DNA of 64,000 nt from Vulgatibacter incomptus (lineage in GTDB: Bacteria > Myxococcota > Myxococcia > Myxococcales > Vulgatibacteraceae): positions 1,423,501 through 1,487,500 of the forward strand of contig NZ_CP012332.1 of assembly GCF_001263175.1 (NCBI RefSeq). The letters are read 5' to 3'. A model generated the notes under the pieces. The model was not told the origin of the DNA and did not search any database. It saw nothing but the letters and a program-made list of their open reading frames with translations. The stretch's first letter is position 1. The number at the start of each line of letters is the position of its first letter. This document shows positions 1 through 8,460 of this stretch, piece after piece. The translations under genes and the position numbers were made by a program.

Positions 1-104
1 TGGCCCGTCTACCAGGCGGTGAACCCGCGCAGTCCGGAATGCGCAGGCCAGGAATGCGCGCTCCTGCACCTGGAATTCTGAGCGATCCCCTTCTTCCCCG
101 AGCC
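1..104. other. Window edge, no gene seen
   Basis: This stretch lies downstream of the minus-strand oxidoreductase. I see no convincing coding signal, hairpin or RNA in it. It may hold the 3' flank of a neighbour outside the window. Confidence 0.4.
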
Positions 105-1208
105 TCACGGCTCGAACAGATCGGGATACCGCCTCGGCTGAGACCGCAGGTACTGCTTCGGCGCTTTCACGGTGGCGCCGAAGTGGGCGGCGGCATGCCA
201 GGGCCAGCGGGGGTCATAGAGGATCGTGCGGGCGAGGGCCACGAAGTCCGCGTCGCCGGTGCCGATGATCGCCTCCGCCTGCTCGAAGTCGGTGATCAGC
301 CCGACCGCGACGGTGGGCAGGCTCGTCGCCGCCTTGACGGCGCGGGCGAGGGGGACCTGGTAGCTCGGCCCGACCGGGATGCGCTGGGCGGGCGTCAGGC
401 CCCCGCTCGATACGTGGATCGCGGAGCAGCCGCGCCGCTCGAGGGCCTGGGCGAAGGCGATCGTTTGCTCGATATCCCAGCCACCCTCCGCCCAGTCGGT
501 CGCCGATACACGCACGCTGACCGGGCGCTCGGCAGGGAACGCCGCGCGCACCGCGTCGAAGACCTCGAGGGGCAGGCGCATGCGGTTCTCGAGGCTTCCG
601 CCGTACTCGTCGTTCCGTTGGTTGGAGATCGGCGACAGGAACTCGTGCAGGAGGTAACCGTGTGCGGCGTGGATCTGGAGGGCGTCGAAGCCGATCTGCG
701 CGGCCCTCCGGGCGGCCTCGGCAAAGGACTTGCGAACCGCGGTGATCCCCCCGGCGTCGAGCGCGAGCGGCGGATGCTCGCCCTTCGCGAAGGGGACGGG
801 CGAGGGCGCCACGGTCTGCCAACCCCGTCCCTCGCCCGGGCGGATCTGGCTTCCTCCCTCCCACGGCGCCCGGGTCGACGCCTTGCGGCCCGCGTGGGCG
901 AGCTGGAGGCCGAGGGGCATGTCCGAATGGCGGCGGACGGCGCCGATCACACGGGCGAGCGCCTCCTCCGTCTCGTCCGACCACAGGCCGAGATCGTCGG
1001 GGGAGATCCGGCCCTCGGGAGTCACCGCGGTCGCCTCGAGCATGAGCAAGGCCGCGCCGGAGAGCGCGAGGTTTCCGAGGTGGATGACGTGCCAGTCGGT
1101 AGCTCGCCCCTCGTCGGCCGAGTATTGGCACATGGGCGCGATCACGATGCGGTTGCGCAGCTCGAGCGATCCCACACGGAGCGGGGTGAAGAGGGCGCTC
1201 GGTTTCAT
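105..1208 (-). CDS. NADH:flavin oxidoreductase, Old Yellow Enzyme family (YqjM-like)
   Basis: This 367-residue protein is a cytosolic FMN-dependent ene-reductase of the OYE family. The N-terminus has the FMN-binding APMCQYSA segment typical of YqjM-type enzymes. Near the middle an IHAAHGYLLHEF segment carries the two active-site histidines, followed by NQRNDEYGGS, and a C-terminal phosphate-binding part follows. The frame stays open upstream to 1343, but the ATG at 1208 has a GAGGAACGGAG ribosome-binding site and matches the usual family N-terminus (MKPSALFTPLRV), so I chose it. Such enzymes reduce activated alkenes with NAD(P)H; the substrate cannot be told from sequence. It is transcribed alone. 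Confidence 0.93.
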   Translation of the reverse strand: MKPSALFTPLRVGSLELRNRIVIAPMCQYSADEGRATDWHVIHLGNLALSGAALLMLEATAVTPEGRISPDDLGLWSDETEEALARVIGAVRRHSDMPLGLQLAHAGRKASTRAPWEGGSQIRPGEGRGWQTVAPSPVPFAKGEHPPLALDAGGITAVRKSFAEAARRAAQIGFDALQIHAAHGYLLHEFLSPISNQRNDEYGGSLENRMRLPLEVFDAVRAAFPAERPVSVRVSATDWAEGGWDIEQTIAFAQALERRGCSAIHVSSGGLTPAQRIPVGPSYQVPLARAVKAATSLPTVAVGLITDFEQAEAIIGTGDADFVALARTILYDPRWPWHAAAHFGATVKAPKQYLRSQPRRYPDLFEP

Positions 1209-1363
1209 CTCCGTTCCTCGGTTCGATCGTCGCTCACGTAGGGAGAATCTACGGGGGCGAGGCGCGACGATGCACGCCGCGGCTCTCCAACTTCGAAGCG
1301 GTCGCCACGCTCGCCGGGTCGCTTGGTCGAGACAGCACGCCAACGCTGGCGTACCGTCGCCCC

Positions 1364-1965
1364 ATGGCGACCAACTCCGGAAACTCCTCCTTCATTGAAA
1401 ACCTCCGAATCACGCGGTTCGGCGTCCTCCTGGCATCGCTGGCGATCTTCCTCGGGTTCGCTCTGGGCGGCGCGTTCGGGGGATGGAGGACCAGATCGTC
1501 GAGAGCTTGCGGGCGAGCGCGGACGCGGTCCGCGATACGGTCTACCGGGGCGACGAGGCGAAGGTCCAGGCGGTGGTCTCGAAGAGCTGGACGTACTTCA
1601 AGAGGGCGCACATGCATGGCGGCGGGATCGGGACGGCGACCCTCGCGCTGCTGCTCCTTGTCGCAGCCTTGCGTCGCCCCTCGCCAGCGGCGCGGGCGCT
1701 CGTGGGCTGGGCGCTCGGTCTGGGCGCGGTGGGCTATCCGGCATACTGGCTGATCGGCGGGATGCTCGCGCCCGGGCTCGGAGGCACGGCGCAGGCGAAG
1801 GAGGCGCTCTGGATCCTGGCGTTCCCGTCGGCGGGCATTCTCCTCCTCGGCGTACTGGGCGTCCTCGTCCTGGCGACGATCGAGTTCTTCGTGGCGCCCA
1901 AGCCCTCCGGCGCCGATCAGAGCTTGAGGAGCCAGCCGACGGACAATCGCGCGACTGGCGCGTAG
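1364..1965 (+). pseudogene. Small integral membrane protein, one frameshift
   Basis: Two reading frames together make one plausible membrane protein. The first starts at the ATG at 1364 and gives a charged N-terminus plus a transmembrane helix ending GGAFGG. The second resumes at 1483 with MEDQIVESLRASADAV and continues through about three more hydrophobic helices to 1965. The frames join if one G is added to the G5 run at 1478-1482. This is either a sequencing indel or a true frameshift; two overlapping genes are less likely because the first frame turns to Arg-rich nonsense after the run. The family was not recognised. The 3' end overlaps the convergent gene by 49 bp. Confidence 0.6.
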
Positions 1966-2405
1966 TAGCCCAGCTTGTCGAACATTGCGCCCCCTCGCAG
2001 TCGGATGTGGAAACCGGATTCGGCGCCGTATCCGTAGCCCAGGGTCGCCTCGCCGTATCCGTTCACGTCCTCCTCGTCGTTGACCCACAGCTCATTGTTC
2101 GGGTTCTTCATGAACGACAAACCCAGGAGAATCGCGTGGGTTGGAGCGTAGAAGCCGGGCTTCGCGAGAGGTACGAAGGCCACGATTCCGCCGCCGACCA
2201 AGCCGTCGCCTGCCCCGACCAACCCGGCCCTGGCAGCGAGGTAGGCGTACTCGTGTATTCGGAGATTGGCCTCCACGTGGGCCCACTCGTTGAAGCCGGC
2301 TCCCGCGTACAGCTCGATGGGGAGTGTCGGCACGCCCTCGGCGTTCGCAAGCCGAGGAGCGATCAGGCAGAGGCCGAGCAGGACTGCAACCGAGGCGCGT
2401 TTCAT
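1917..2405 (-). CDS. Predicted secreted/outer-membrane beta-rich protein
   Basis: A 162-residue protein of no recognised family. It has a clear Sec signal peptide (residues 1-22, ending LANA). The mature part has alternating hydrophobic and small residues and many aromatics and glycines (YAGAGF, GYGEATLGYGYG, LSVGWLLKL at the C-terminus), as in small outer-membrane beta-barrels. Its C-terminal strand ends in a hydrophobic residue rather than Phe. It overlaps the convergent frameshifted membrane gene. The beta-barrel assignment is an inference from pattern only. Confidence 0.65.
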   Translation of the reverse strand: MKRASVAVLLGLCLIAPRLANAEGVPTLPIELYAGAGFNEWAHVEANLRIHEYAYLAARAGLVGAGDGLVGGGIVAFVPLAKPGFYAPTHAILLGLSFMKNPNNELWVNDEEDVNGYGEATLGYGYGAESGFHIRLRGGAMFDKLGYYAPVARLSVGWLLKL

Positions 2406-2478
2406 TTCGTCTTTACCCTCAACGAGCTACGACAATCAGTGGACTGGCCGCGCAGGCTCGAAGCGCGATCCGAATGGA

Positions 2479-3168
2479 TCACATGCTGAGCCAGATCAAC
2501 TGCAGTCCCGCCTGCGATGCCGTCGGTACGAAGGACTTCCCCGCGTAGTCGAGCTTCGATCCGATGGCGTGGGAGGCCTCGAGTCGAAGGCCGAAGCTGG
2601 ACTCGTCGAGTGTGAGGAAGATCAGCGTGAGGCCGGCGACGCCGCGGAGCCCGACGCTCGCGCTCTCCGACTCGAAGCGCGGCGTGTCCTCGCCGTCTGC
2701 GGTGATCGAATAGCTGCTCCAAAACGGCCCCACGCCGGCGTGGACCGCCAGCTCGTCGCTGAGGGCGAGCGATCCGCGGACGTCGAAGAACCAGCCGCTC
2801 TGAGACGCGATCTCGCCGTCCCTATCGCCCTTCGAATTGGAATATCCAACGCCGAGGCCCAGCGCATAGCCGTCGTCGAATCCCACCATCGCCTGGGTGT
2901 ACACGCTGCCGCCCATTGCGACCTTGGCAGAGCCTTCCGGGTGCTCGACGATCGAGGGCCCAAGGTTCGCGCCCAGCACGAGCCCGAAGCGGTTCTCCCG
3001 ATTCTCCCTGCTGGTCTCGATCGTCACCCAGTCGCCTTTTCTGTCGACGATGCGATCGACGTCGTGATCGCCCGAGCGCAGGGCCTCGGCGCCCACTCGG
3101 GCCATGCCGGTGATGCATCCGGTGGAGGACAGCCAAACGGCGACGGCAGCGGCGACGACGCGAGTCAT
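2479..3168 (-). CDS. Putative lipoprotein with beta-barrel-like domain
   Basis: This 229-residue protein begins with a signal segment and a lipobox-like STGC at residues 15-18, so it may be lipid-anchored. The rest shows repeated amphipathic strands (FGLVLGANLG, YALGLGVGYS, GWFFDVRGSLAL, FGLRLEASHAIG) typical of outer-membrane beta-barrel folds. The family was not recognised. It lies 74 bp upstream, in the minus-strand sense, of the 1917-2405 gene, which encodes a similar kind of protein, and the two may be co-transcribed. Strong hairpins separate it from the next upstream gene. Confidence 0.65.
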   Translation of the reverse strand: MTRVVAAAVAVWLSSTGCITGMARVGAEALRSGDHDVDRIVDRKGDWVTIETSRENRENRFGLVLGANLGPSIVEHPEGSAKVAMGGSVYTQAMVGFDDGYALGLGVGYSNSKGDRDGEIASQSGWFFDVRGSLALSDELAVHAGVGPFWSSYSITADGEDTPRFESESASVGLRGVAGLTLIFLTLDESSFGLRLEASHAIGSKLDYAGKSFVPTASQAGLQLIWLSM

Positions 3169-3242
3169 GGGGGCTTCTCGGTGGTGATGGTGACTTGCAC
3201 CCTATCAAACACCGCGGAGGGGGCACCGATAAACGCATCGAG

Positions 3243-3312
3243 CGAGGAGGCCGGAAGCGCCGGCCTCCTCGGTTTCGAATCATCCGGAGGGAGGGGACAT
3301 CTCCTCCCTCCG
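3243..3312 (-). terminator. Two tandem perfect hairpins
   Basis: A 12-bp perfect stem (3243-3254 with 3260-3271, 5-nt loop) lies next to a 10-bp perfect stem (3285-3294 with 3303-3312, 8-nt loop). Both sit just downstream of the minus-strand lipoprotein gene 3324-4943. Neither has a long U tract, so this is a probable but not classical intrinsic terminator. Confidence 0.6.
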
Positions 3313-3323
3313 TGGGGCCTGGG

Positions 3324-4943
3324 TTACGGCGCTTCGCGGACCCAGATGTAGTAGGGATCCAGCGTTCCTCCGCCCAACGCCCCTAGCTGCAGCCGGTAGG
3401 TGCCCGACTTGCTTGCTGTAAACATGGTCCGCGAGCACGTTCCGATGCCGTGGTGGTCGTCGCTCTCCACCAGCTCAAAGGTGGGCCAATCGTAGACCAG
3501 GATGCCGGTCGTGGTCGTCGTCCCGTTCCCGAGGGTGCACTCGAAGGGAGCTCCTACGAAGGTCTCGACGGAATAGGTTCTGCCCGCCACCGCTTCGAAC
3601 GAGTAGAAGCCCCAGAAACCAGCATATTGAATCATGCTCCCCACGTTGATCTGGAAGCCTGGGTAGAGCAAGTCGTTTCCCGGAGGCGTAGGGATGATCT
3701 CGACGTTGCCGCAGAAGCCCAGGTCGCAATACTCGGGATCGCCATTGTCGCATCGGCCCAATGGATGGATGAGGCCGTCGTCACACGGAGCGTGAGTGTC
3801 GACCTGGAGGCTGTAGGGGCCGGTGATGGGATCGTCGGAGCTGACGACGATGTCCAGAACTTCGTTCGGCTGGATGAGGAAGCCGTCGATCTCCGCGTGC
3901 ATTCCGAAGCCCTGCTTGCCGCGGACGCACATGCTGGCGTTGAGCGGGTCGAAGGGCATTCGGTAGATGAAGACGTACGGATCCTTCACGAACGTGCCGT
4001 AGGCACGAATCGTCTGGGGGCTGCCGGTCTCGTTGATGACCCGTTGCGAGACGTAGAACTGGCCGGCGCGAGAGTACGGTCCGCAGTCGTCCCGCACCCG
4101 GGTCCAGGAACGCTCGCCGAGCTCGCCCTCGAAGACGATAACGCCGCCCTGGGGCGCGATGGGCGTTGCTCCCCAGGGGTTGGTGGTGCCGCCCGTGCCG
4201 CCCGTGCCGCCCGTGCCACCCGTGCCACCCGTGCCACCCGTGCCACCCGTGCCGCCCGTGCCGCCCGTGCCGCCCGTGCCGCCCGTGCCACCCGTGCCAC
4301 CCGTGCCGCCCGTGCCGCCCGTGCCGCCCGTGCCACCCGTGCCACCCGTGCCACCCGTGCCGCCCGTGCCACCAGTGCCACCAGTGCCACCCGTGCCACC
4401 CGTGCCACCCGTGCCACCCGTGCCACCCGTGCCACCCGTGCCACCCGTGCCACCCGTGCCGCCCGTGCCGCCCGTGCCGCCCGTGCCGCCCGTGCCACCC
4501 GTGCCGCCCGTTCCGACATCGCCACCGGTTCCGCCGGTGCCGACATCGCCACCGGTTCCACCAGTGCCGACATCGCCACCGGTTCCGCCTGTACCGTCAT
4601 CGCCACCGGTTCCGCCCGTACCGTCATGGCCGCCGGTTCCGCCCGTACCGTCATCGCCGCCGGTACCGCCCGTACCGTCCTCGCCGCCGGTTCCACCGGT
4701 GCCGACATTGCCTCCGGTTCCCCCGGTGCCGTCATCACCACCGGTTCCGCCGGAGCCAGCATCGCCCCCGCTGCCACCCGCTCCGACCGGACGGCCACCG
4801 GTACCACCCGTACCGACCTGGCTGCCTCCGCTACCCCCGGAGCCACCGTTTTCCTCGGAGGACGAATCATCCGATGCAGGTCCGCAGCCGGCCGCGACTG
4901 AAACGGCCGCGACGAGAATGAGTGCTCGCAACTTCCACAACAT
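3324..4943 (-). CDS. Lipoprotein with long Gly-Gly-Thr repeat linker
   Basis: A 539-residue exported lipoprotein with lipobox VAAGC at residues 16-20. A low-complexity region follows (about residues 30-252). It starts with 9-residue units of the type GTGGTGGD(D/V) and then becomes about 36 pure GGT triplets. The C-terminal 285 residues form a Cys-containing beta-rich region with no family I recognise. It has paired segments such as DPYVFIYRMPFDPL and GTYRLQLGALGGG, resembling pre-peptidase C-terminal-type beta-sandwiches. The ATG has a GGAG site upstream and an unusual leader with two hairpins. A surface-exposed protein on a long flexible stalk is the simplest reading. Confidence 0.8.
   Translation of the reverse strand: MLWKLRALILVAAVSVAAGCGPASDDSSSEENGGSGGSGGSQVGTGGTGGRPVGAGGSGGDAGSGGTGGDDGTGGTGGNVGTGGTGGEDGTGGTGGDDGTGGTGGHDGTGGTGGDDGTGGTGGDVGTGGTGGDVGTGGTGGDVGTGGTGGTGGTGGTGGTGGTGGTGGTGGTGGTGGTGGTGGTGGTGGTGGTGGTGGTGGTGGTGGTGGTGGTGGTGGTGGTGGTGGTGGTGGTGGTGGTGGTGGTGGTGGTTNPWGATPIAPQGGVIVFEGELGERSWTRVRDDCGPYSRAGQFYVSQRVINETGSPQTIRAYGTFVKDPYVFIYRMPFDPLNASMCVRGKQGFGMHAEIDGFLIQPNEVLDIVVSSDDPITGPYSLQVDTHAPCDDGLIHPLGRCDNGDPEYCDLGFCGNVEIIPTPPGNDLLYPGFQINVGSMIQYAGFWGFYSFEAVAGRTYSVETFVGAPFECTLGNGTTTTTGILVYDWPTFELVESDDHHGIGTCSRTMFTASKSGTYRLQLGALGGGTLDPYYIWVREAP
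4186..4512. repeat. 9-bp tandem repeat, about 36 copies
   Basis: The unit on the plus strand is CCCGTGCC(A/G), repeated in phase from about 4186 to 4512. On the minus strand it codes for Gly-Gly-Thr. Units differ almost only at one third-codon position (A or G), so the protein repeat is perfect while the DNA is a mosaic. Confidence 0.95.
4513..4790. repeat. 27-bp degenerate tandem repeat
   Basis: Next to the 9-bp array, 27-bp units code on the minus strand for GTGGTGGD(D/V/N/H)-type 9-residue blocks. They are more diverged than the 9-bp units, as if the shorter array had expanded more recently from inside one of them. Confidence 0.8.
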
Positions 4944-4955
4944 CTTGATTCTCCG

Positions 4956-4993
4956 ATCTTTGTGAAAGATTGATCTCTACCTGACGGTAGAGA
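4956..4993 (-). promoter_or_regulatory. Double hairpin in the 5' leader
   Basis: Two small perfect inverted repeats lie 13-50 nt upstream of the ATG at 4943: a 6-bp stem with a 3-nt loop (4956-4970) and an 8-bp stem with a 4-nt loop (4974-4993). In the minus-strand transcript they would sit just before the ribosome-binding site. They could stabilise the mRNA or serve as an operator. No -10/-35 pair was convincing nearby. Confidence 0.4.
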
Positions 4994-5208
4994 CCGATCG
5001 ACGTACAAGCTGAGGCGTCAATCATATTGGAGCACGAAACACTTGGCGTGTCGAACCTCGCGACCCTTTGATACTGAACAGTAGCTCTGCCGGCCTGCGT
5101 CACGCCCCGTGCGGATCCAATCGACACCCGAGCCTCGCGACTGCGGGCACACCGAGGCCGTTGGAGGCGAGTTGCCGCCGTAAATGCGGGAATTGGAGGG
5201 GGAATTGC

Positions 5209-5242
5209 GGGCGGGAGGCGTCAGGGTGAAGCTCTCCCGCCC
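5209..5242 (-). terminator. 9-bp GC-rich hairpin after the 5248 gene
   Basis: A perfect 9-bp stem (5209-5217 with 5234-5242, 16-nt loop) lies just past the stop of the minus-strand gene. There is no U tract. It is a candidate transcription end. Confidence 0.35.
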
Positions 5243-5247
5243 CGTTC

Positions 5248-6282
5248 TTACAGAGGGCAGGCGCGATACTGGATCACGACCTCGGCGCCTTCGGGCGGCC
5301 CCCGTCCGAAGATGAACTCCACGAGGTTGCGGACGTCGCCGTAGCCCCAATTCCGCTCACCTTCCGTGAAGGGCCGCACGAGGACGCCGCTCACGTGGAT
5401 CTCTAGCTGCTCGTCAATGGATCCTTCGCGAATACGGGCCGGCCAGTGCGAGAGCTCGAAGACCCGCTGCCCGTCGGCAGCATGGAAGACATCGCGGATC
5501 GACGTCGCTTCGCCTGCGTGGCCGACCAGCCGCACCTCGAAGGCGGGCATCCCGTCCACGCGGATTCGCAGTCGTCCGGTGGTCTCGCCAGCCTGGAGCG
5601 GCGAGAAGAGCACCGGGAAGCGCAGCTCTCCGCCTGCCGGCACGCCGCGGGGCAGCTCGGGCACCGCGCCGCGCGAGAACGCAGCGTTGTCTCCCGTGTC
5701 CGCCTCCATCACTCGAACCTCGCGCTCGCAGTGATTGTGCAGGACGATCGCACCTTCGGCGGTGCCGCAGCCGGGCGCCGCTACCTCCAGGACCAGGCGC
5801 GCCGGCTCGAGGGTCACGCAGGAGTCGCTCGGCTCCGTGTGCGCGTATGCCTCGAAGCGGAACCCGCGCTCGAACGTCTCACCGTTCGCCAGGAGTCGCA
5901 CCGTGGGCTCGACGACGATGGCCTCCGCCGGCTCGAAGGTGAGCCGCAGGAGCAGCTCGGCTCCCGCCGCGAGGACCCGGTCCTCCACCGGCGCCAGGCG
6001 GACAACATCGCGTCCCCTCTCGAGCGAGACGTTGGTCACCGCGCAGGGTTCGGATCCCAGGTTCGTCAGGTGGATCTCGTAGGATCGGCTCGTCCCGGCC
6101 TCGATGGGGTCGTACGAGCGGGTATCGGGGCGGATGCCCAGGGTGCAGGAGGAGGGCGTTCCATCCTCGCTGCCGTCCGACCGCTGGTGGCCGGGATCGG
6201 ACGAGTCGTCGTTTGGAGCGGTACCCCCGCAGCCGACCGAGAGGATCAGCGCGAGGGTCGAGATCAACGAAGCGTGCTTCAT
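5248..6282 (-). CDS. Choice-of-anchor-D-like lipoprotein
   Basis: A 344-residue lipoprotein with lipobox LSVGC near residue 18, then a short Asp/Ser-rich linker. The body has two immunoglobulin-like repeats of the ASPM-SPD-2-Hydin (choice-of-anchor D) type. Each gives a pattern such as LRLTFEPAEA or FPVLFSPLQAGETTG, followed by strands like FEVRLVGHAG. The C-terminal 70 residues carry a separate unrecognised strand-rich part. The frame opens upstream to 6303, but the ATG at 6282 has a GGAG site and gives a good signal peptide. Likely outer-membrane or surface located; function unknown. Confidence 0.8.
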   Translation of the reverse strand: MKHASLISTLALILSVGCGGTAPNDDSSDPGHQRSDGSEDGTPSSCTLGIRPDTRSYDPIEAGTSRSYEIHLTNLGSEPCAVTNVSLERGRDVVRLAPVEDRVLAAGAELLLRLTFEPAEAIVVEPTVRLLANGETFERGFRFEAYAHTEPSDSCVTLEPARLVLEVAAPGCGTAEGAIVLHNHCEREVRVMEADTGDNAAFSRGAVPELPRGVPAGGELRFPVLFSPLQAGETTGRLRIRVDGMPAFEVRLVGHAGEATSIRDVFHAADGQRVFELSHWPARIREGSIDEQLEIHVSGVLVRPFTEGERNWGYGDVRNLVEFIFGRGPPEGAEVVIQYRACPL

Positions 6283-6567
6283 CTGAGACTCCGTGTACTG
6301 CAATGGCGTTAGGGCAACCGGGGAGCGAAATTCTGCTCCTCGTCGCCTCGGCTCGTCAAAGGGGCCCCATGTGGGGGCGACAGGACCTCAGCCGGGGAGC
6401 ATTGGCGGTTGGTAGGCGCGTCTCCTACCCAAGGAGCGCCCGGGTCGCCCTCCGCTGCGGCGATCCTCTCTTCGCGCCGGGCCTGACGTTGGCTATTCTC
6501 CCGCCGATCGCCCGCGACGTGGGCGGCCAGTGCGGGGCGATACCCCGCCGTCGAGGGAGAATCATCC

Positions 6568-6852
6568 ATGAAAAATTGGTTTGGCATCGGCATCGCGCTT
6601 CTCGCTTTCGTCGTGACGGCCTCCGCATGCGGAGGCGGCAATGGCGATAGCGGGAAGGAGGCATCGTCGTCCGGCTGCGCGGAGCTGTGCGACCATATGG
6701 CCTCGTGCGCGGAAGAAGGCAGCGACATCGTGCGCGCCGGCTGTTCGGGAGCCTGCTCGATCGGCGTCTACACGAAGGAGCAGATTGCCTGCGCTACGCG
6801 CGCGGCTTGCACCGATGTCTCGAGCTGCTTCCCGCAGGCATCGGAGGAGTAG
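6568..6852 (+). CDS. Small Cys-rich lipoprotein, short paralogue
   Basis: A 94-residue protein beginning MKNWFGIGIALLAF with lipobox TASAC, then one Cys-rich module: C-x3-C-x6-C, then C-x3-C and a final C-x5-C-x6-C segment. The same module (CDH, CS.G.YTKE.IAC.TRAAC) forms the C-terminal half of the gene at 7806, so the two are paralogues. Six cysteines in the mature module suggest three disulfides outside the cytoplasm. The family was not recognised. Confidence 0.75.
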   Translation: MKNWFGIGIALLAFVVTASACGGGNGDSGKEASSSGCAELCDHMASCAEEGSDIVRAGCSGACSIGVYTKEQIACATRAACTDVSSCFPQASEE

Positions 6853-6890
6853 CGCCCCCTTGGGTCGAGCGGGCAGTGTGAGGAGCGCGT

Positions 6891-7622
6891 ATGACTCGGC
6901 ACATGCGAACCGCATTCGTCGCCGGCGCTACTGGATACACCGGGCGCGAGGTCGTACGGCAGCTCCGGCAACAGGGCGTCCGGACGATCGCGCACGTTCG
7001 CCCCGGCTCGCGGGCGAGCGGCTGGGCCGACGCGTTTCGGCGATGGGGCGCGGAGGTGGCCGAGGTTGCCTGGGAGCCCGAGGCGCTCCGGGGAGCGATC
7101 GAGGTCGCAAGGCCCGACGCGGTGTTCTCGCTCATCGGGACGACCCGCGCTCGTGCGAAGCGAGAGGCGCTCCAGGAAGCAGACATCTACGACGCGGTGG
7201 ACTATCGCCTGCACGCGATGCTCGTCGACGCCGTGTCGGCGACCTGCCCAGGCGCACGGCTCGTCTACCTCTCGTCCATGGGCGCGGATGCGTCGTCGCG
7301 AAACCCCTACCTGGCCGCCCGCGGACGAGCCGAGCGAAAGCTCGTCGAGAGCGGCTTGCCATGGACCATCGCGCGGCCTTCTTTCATCAGCGGGCCCGAT
7401 AGGGACCGGCCGAGACGCATGGAGCGGGTCTCGGCCGTAGTCGCGGATCGCCTCCTTGGCGTCGCGGGGATCTTCGGGGCTGCAGGGCTACGCGAGCGGT
7501 ACCGTTCCATCGACAACGTCGCGCTCGCGAGTGCGCTGATCGCCGCCGCGTTGAACCCGGCGTTCGCCGGCGAGACTCTGCCGGGCGAAGCGCTCCAGCG
7601 CCTCGCGGCCGGGCAGGCGTAG
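6891..7622 (+). CDS. Atypical SDR, NAD(P)H-binding protein
   Basis: This 243-residue Rossmann-fold protein has the glycine motif GATGYTG at residues 12-18 and a long central helix. A YLAARGRAERKLVESGLPWTI region corresponds to the YxxxK-side helix of NmrA/HIM-type atypical short-chain dehydrogenases, and IARPSFISGP follows. The ATG at 6891 has a GAGG site at good spacing; a second ATG lies four codons later. Such proteins act as reductases, epimerases or redox-sensing regulators, and the substrate cannot be told. It sits between the two paralogous Cys-rich lipoproteins. Confidence 0.85.
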   Translation: MTRHMRTAFVAGATGYTGREVVRQLRQQGVRTIAHVRPGSRASGWADAFRRWGAEVAEVAWEPEALRGAIEVARPDAVFSLIGTTRARAKREALQEADIYDAVDYRLHAMLVDAVSATCPGARLVYLSSMGADASSRNPYLAARGRAERKLVESGLPWTIARPSFISGPDRDRPRRMERVSAVVADRLLGVAGIFGAAGLRERYRSIDNVALASALIAAALNPAFAGETLPGEALQRLAAGQA

Positions 7623-7805
7623 CCGCTCCCGCAAATTCCGTTGGCACCAGGAATCTCGCCGAGGTCGCACCACCCAAGGGTTTCCCGGTGGTCAGGAGAT
7701 CCTCGCTTCTCGGAGGGCCGTCACTTTGGGTAAGCTTGTCTGAACAGCTGCCCAAAGGGCGGCCAGGACGGGGCCCAGGCCGCCGCCGCTCGGGGGGAAT
7801 CGAAC

Positions 7806-8252
7806 ATGAAGAATTGGATGGTTGTTGGCTTCGCGCTGCTCGTTCTCGTCTTCACGGTCTCCGCTTGCGGAGACGACGACAAGCTGACCTGCGAGAGCGT
7901 CTGCGACCGCCAGGGACAAAGGTGCGGCGACGATCCCGACGAGATCGCCGATTGCAAGGCCACGTGCAAGCGCGTCAAGATTCCGTCCAATGTGCTCTCC
8001 TGCATCGATCGGGCGGATTGCCCCTATGAAGCTTCCGTGGCGTGTTTCGCGATGGTCAAGCCGACGTCCGAGTGTGTGGAGATGTGCGACCACCTGGTCT
8101 CTTGTTTCGAGGATGACGACGAAACCGAACGCACCATCTGCACGGGGCAATGTTCGCTCGGTTTCTACACGAAGGAGGAGATTGCCTGCAGCACGCGCGC
8201 GGCTTGTAGCGAAATGATGAGCTGCATAACCGGATCACCTCCGCAGGATTAG
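7806..8252 (+). CDS. Cys-rich lipoprotein with duplicated module
   Basis: A 148-residue lipoprotein (MKNWMVVGFALL, lipobox TVSAC) with two tandem Cys-rich modules. The first (about residues 29-77) runs from CESVCDRQGQRC to CPYEASVAC. The second (about 88-140) runs from CVEMCDHLVSC to CSTRAACSEMMSC and is closely related to the whole mature part of the 6568 gene. The start is fixed by the shared MKNW signal peptide. It is likely periplasmic-face or surface disulfide-bonded. No known family recognised. Confidence 0.78.
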   Translation: MKNWMVVGFALLVLVFTVSACGDDDKLTCESVCDRQGQRCGDDPDEIADCKATCKRVKIPSNVLSCIDRADCPYEASVACFAMVKPTSECVEMCDHLVSCFEDDDETERTICTGQCSLGFYTKEEIACSTRAACSEMMSCITGSPPQD

Positions 8253-8460
8253 GTCGTTCTCGCAGGATCCCTACGCCTTCACGCTGCGGCGCGTAACAAC
8301 CTCGTCCGAGTCGCTATCGCGCCACGATGTCGTGCCCGCCGTTCGGCTGGGAGGTGCGCGGGAAAATCCGCTTCTGCCTTCCCGCCGTGGCCTCGGCGAG
8401 TGCAATGGATCGGACGATTCGACGGGAGTAGACTTTCGGGCACTTCGCGAAAGGCCCCGC

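Noticed and set aside
1483-1965. A separate gene starting at the ATG at 1483
   Set aside because: No ribosome-binding site suits it, and the upstream frame supplies the missing first transmembrane helix up to a G5 run.
4186-4512. Possible CRISPR array at the short repeats
   Set aside because: Units are 9 bp, contiguous and without spacers; this is a coding minisatellite.
4159-4965. A plus-strand VPP-repeat open frame as a proline-rich protein
   Set aside because: It is the antisense of the GGT linker; no signal peptide and no ribosome-binding site.
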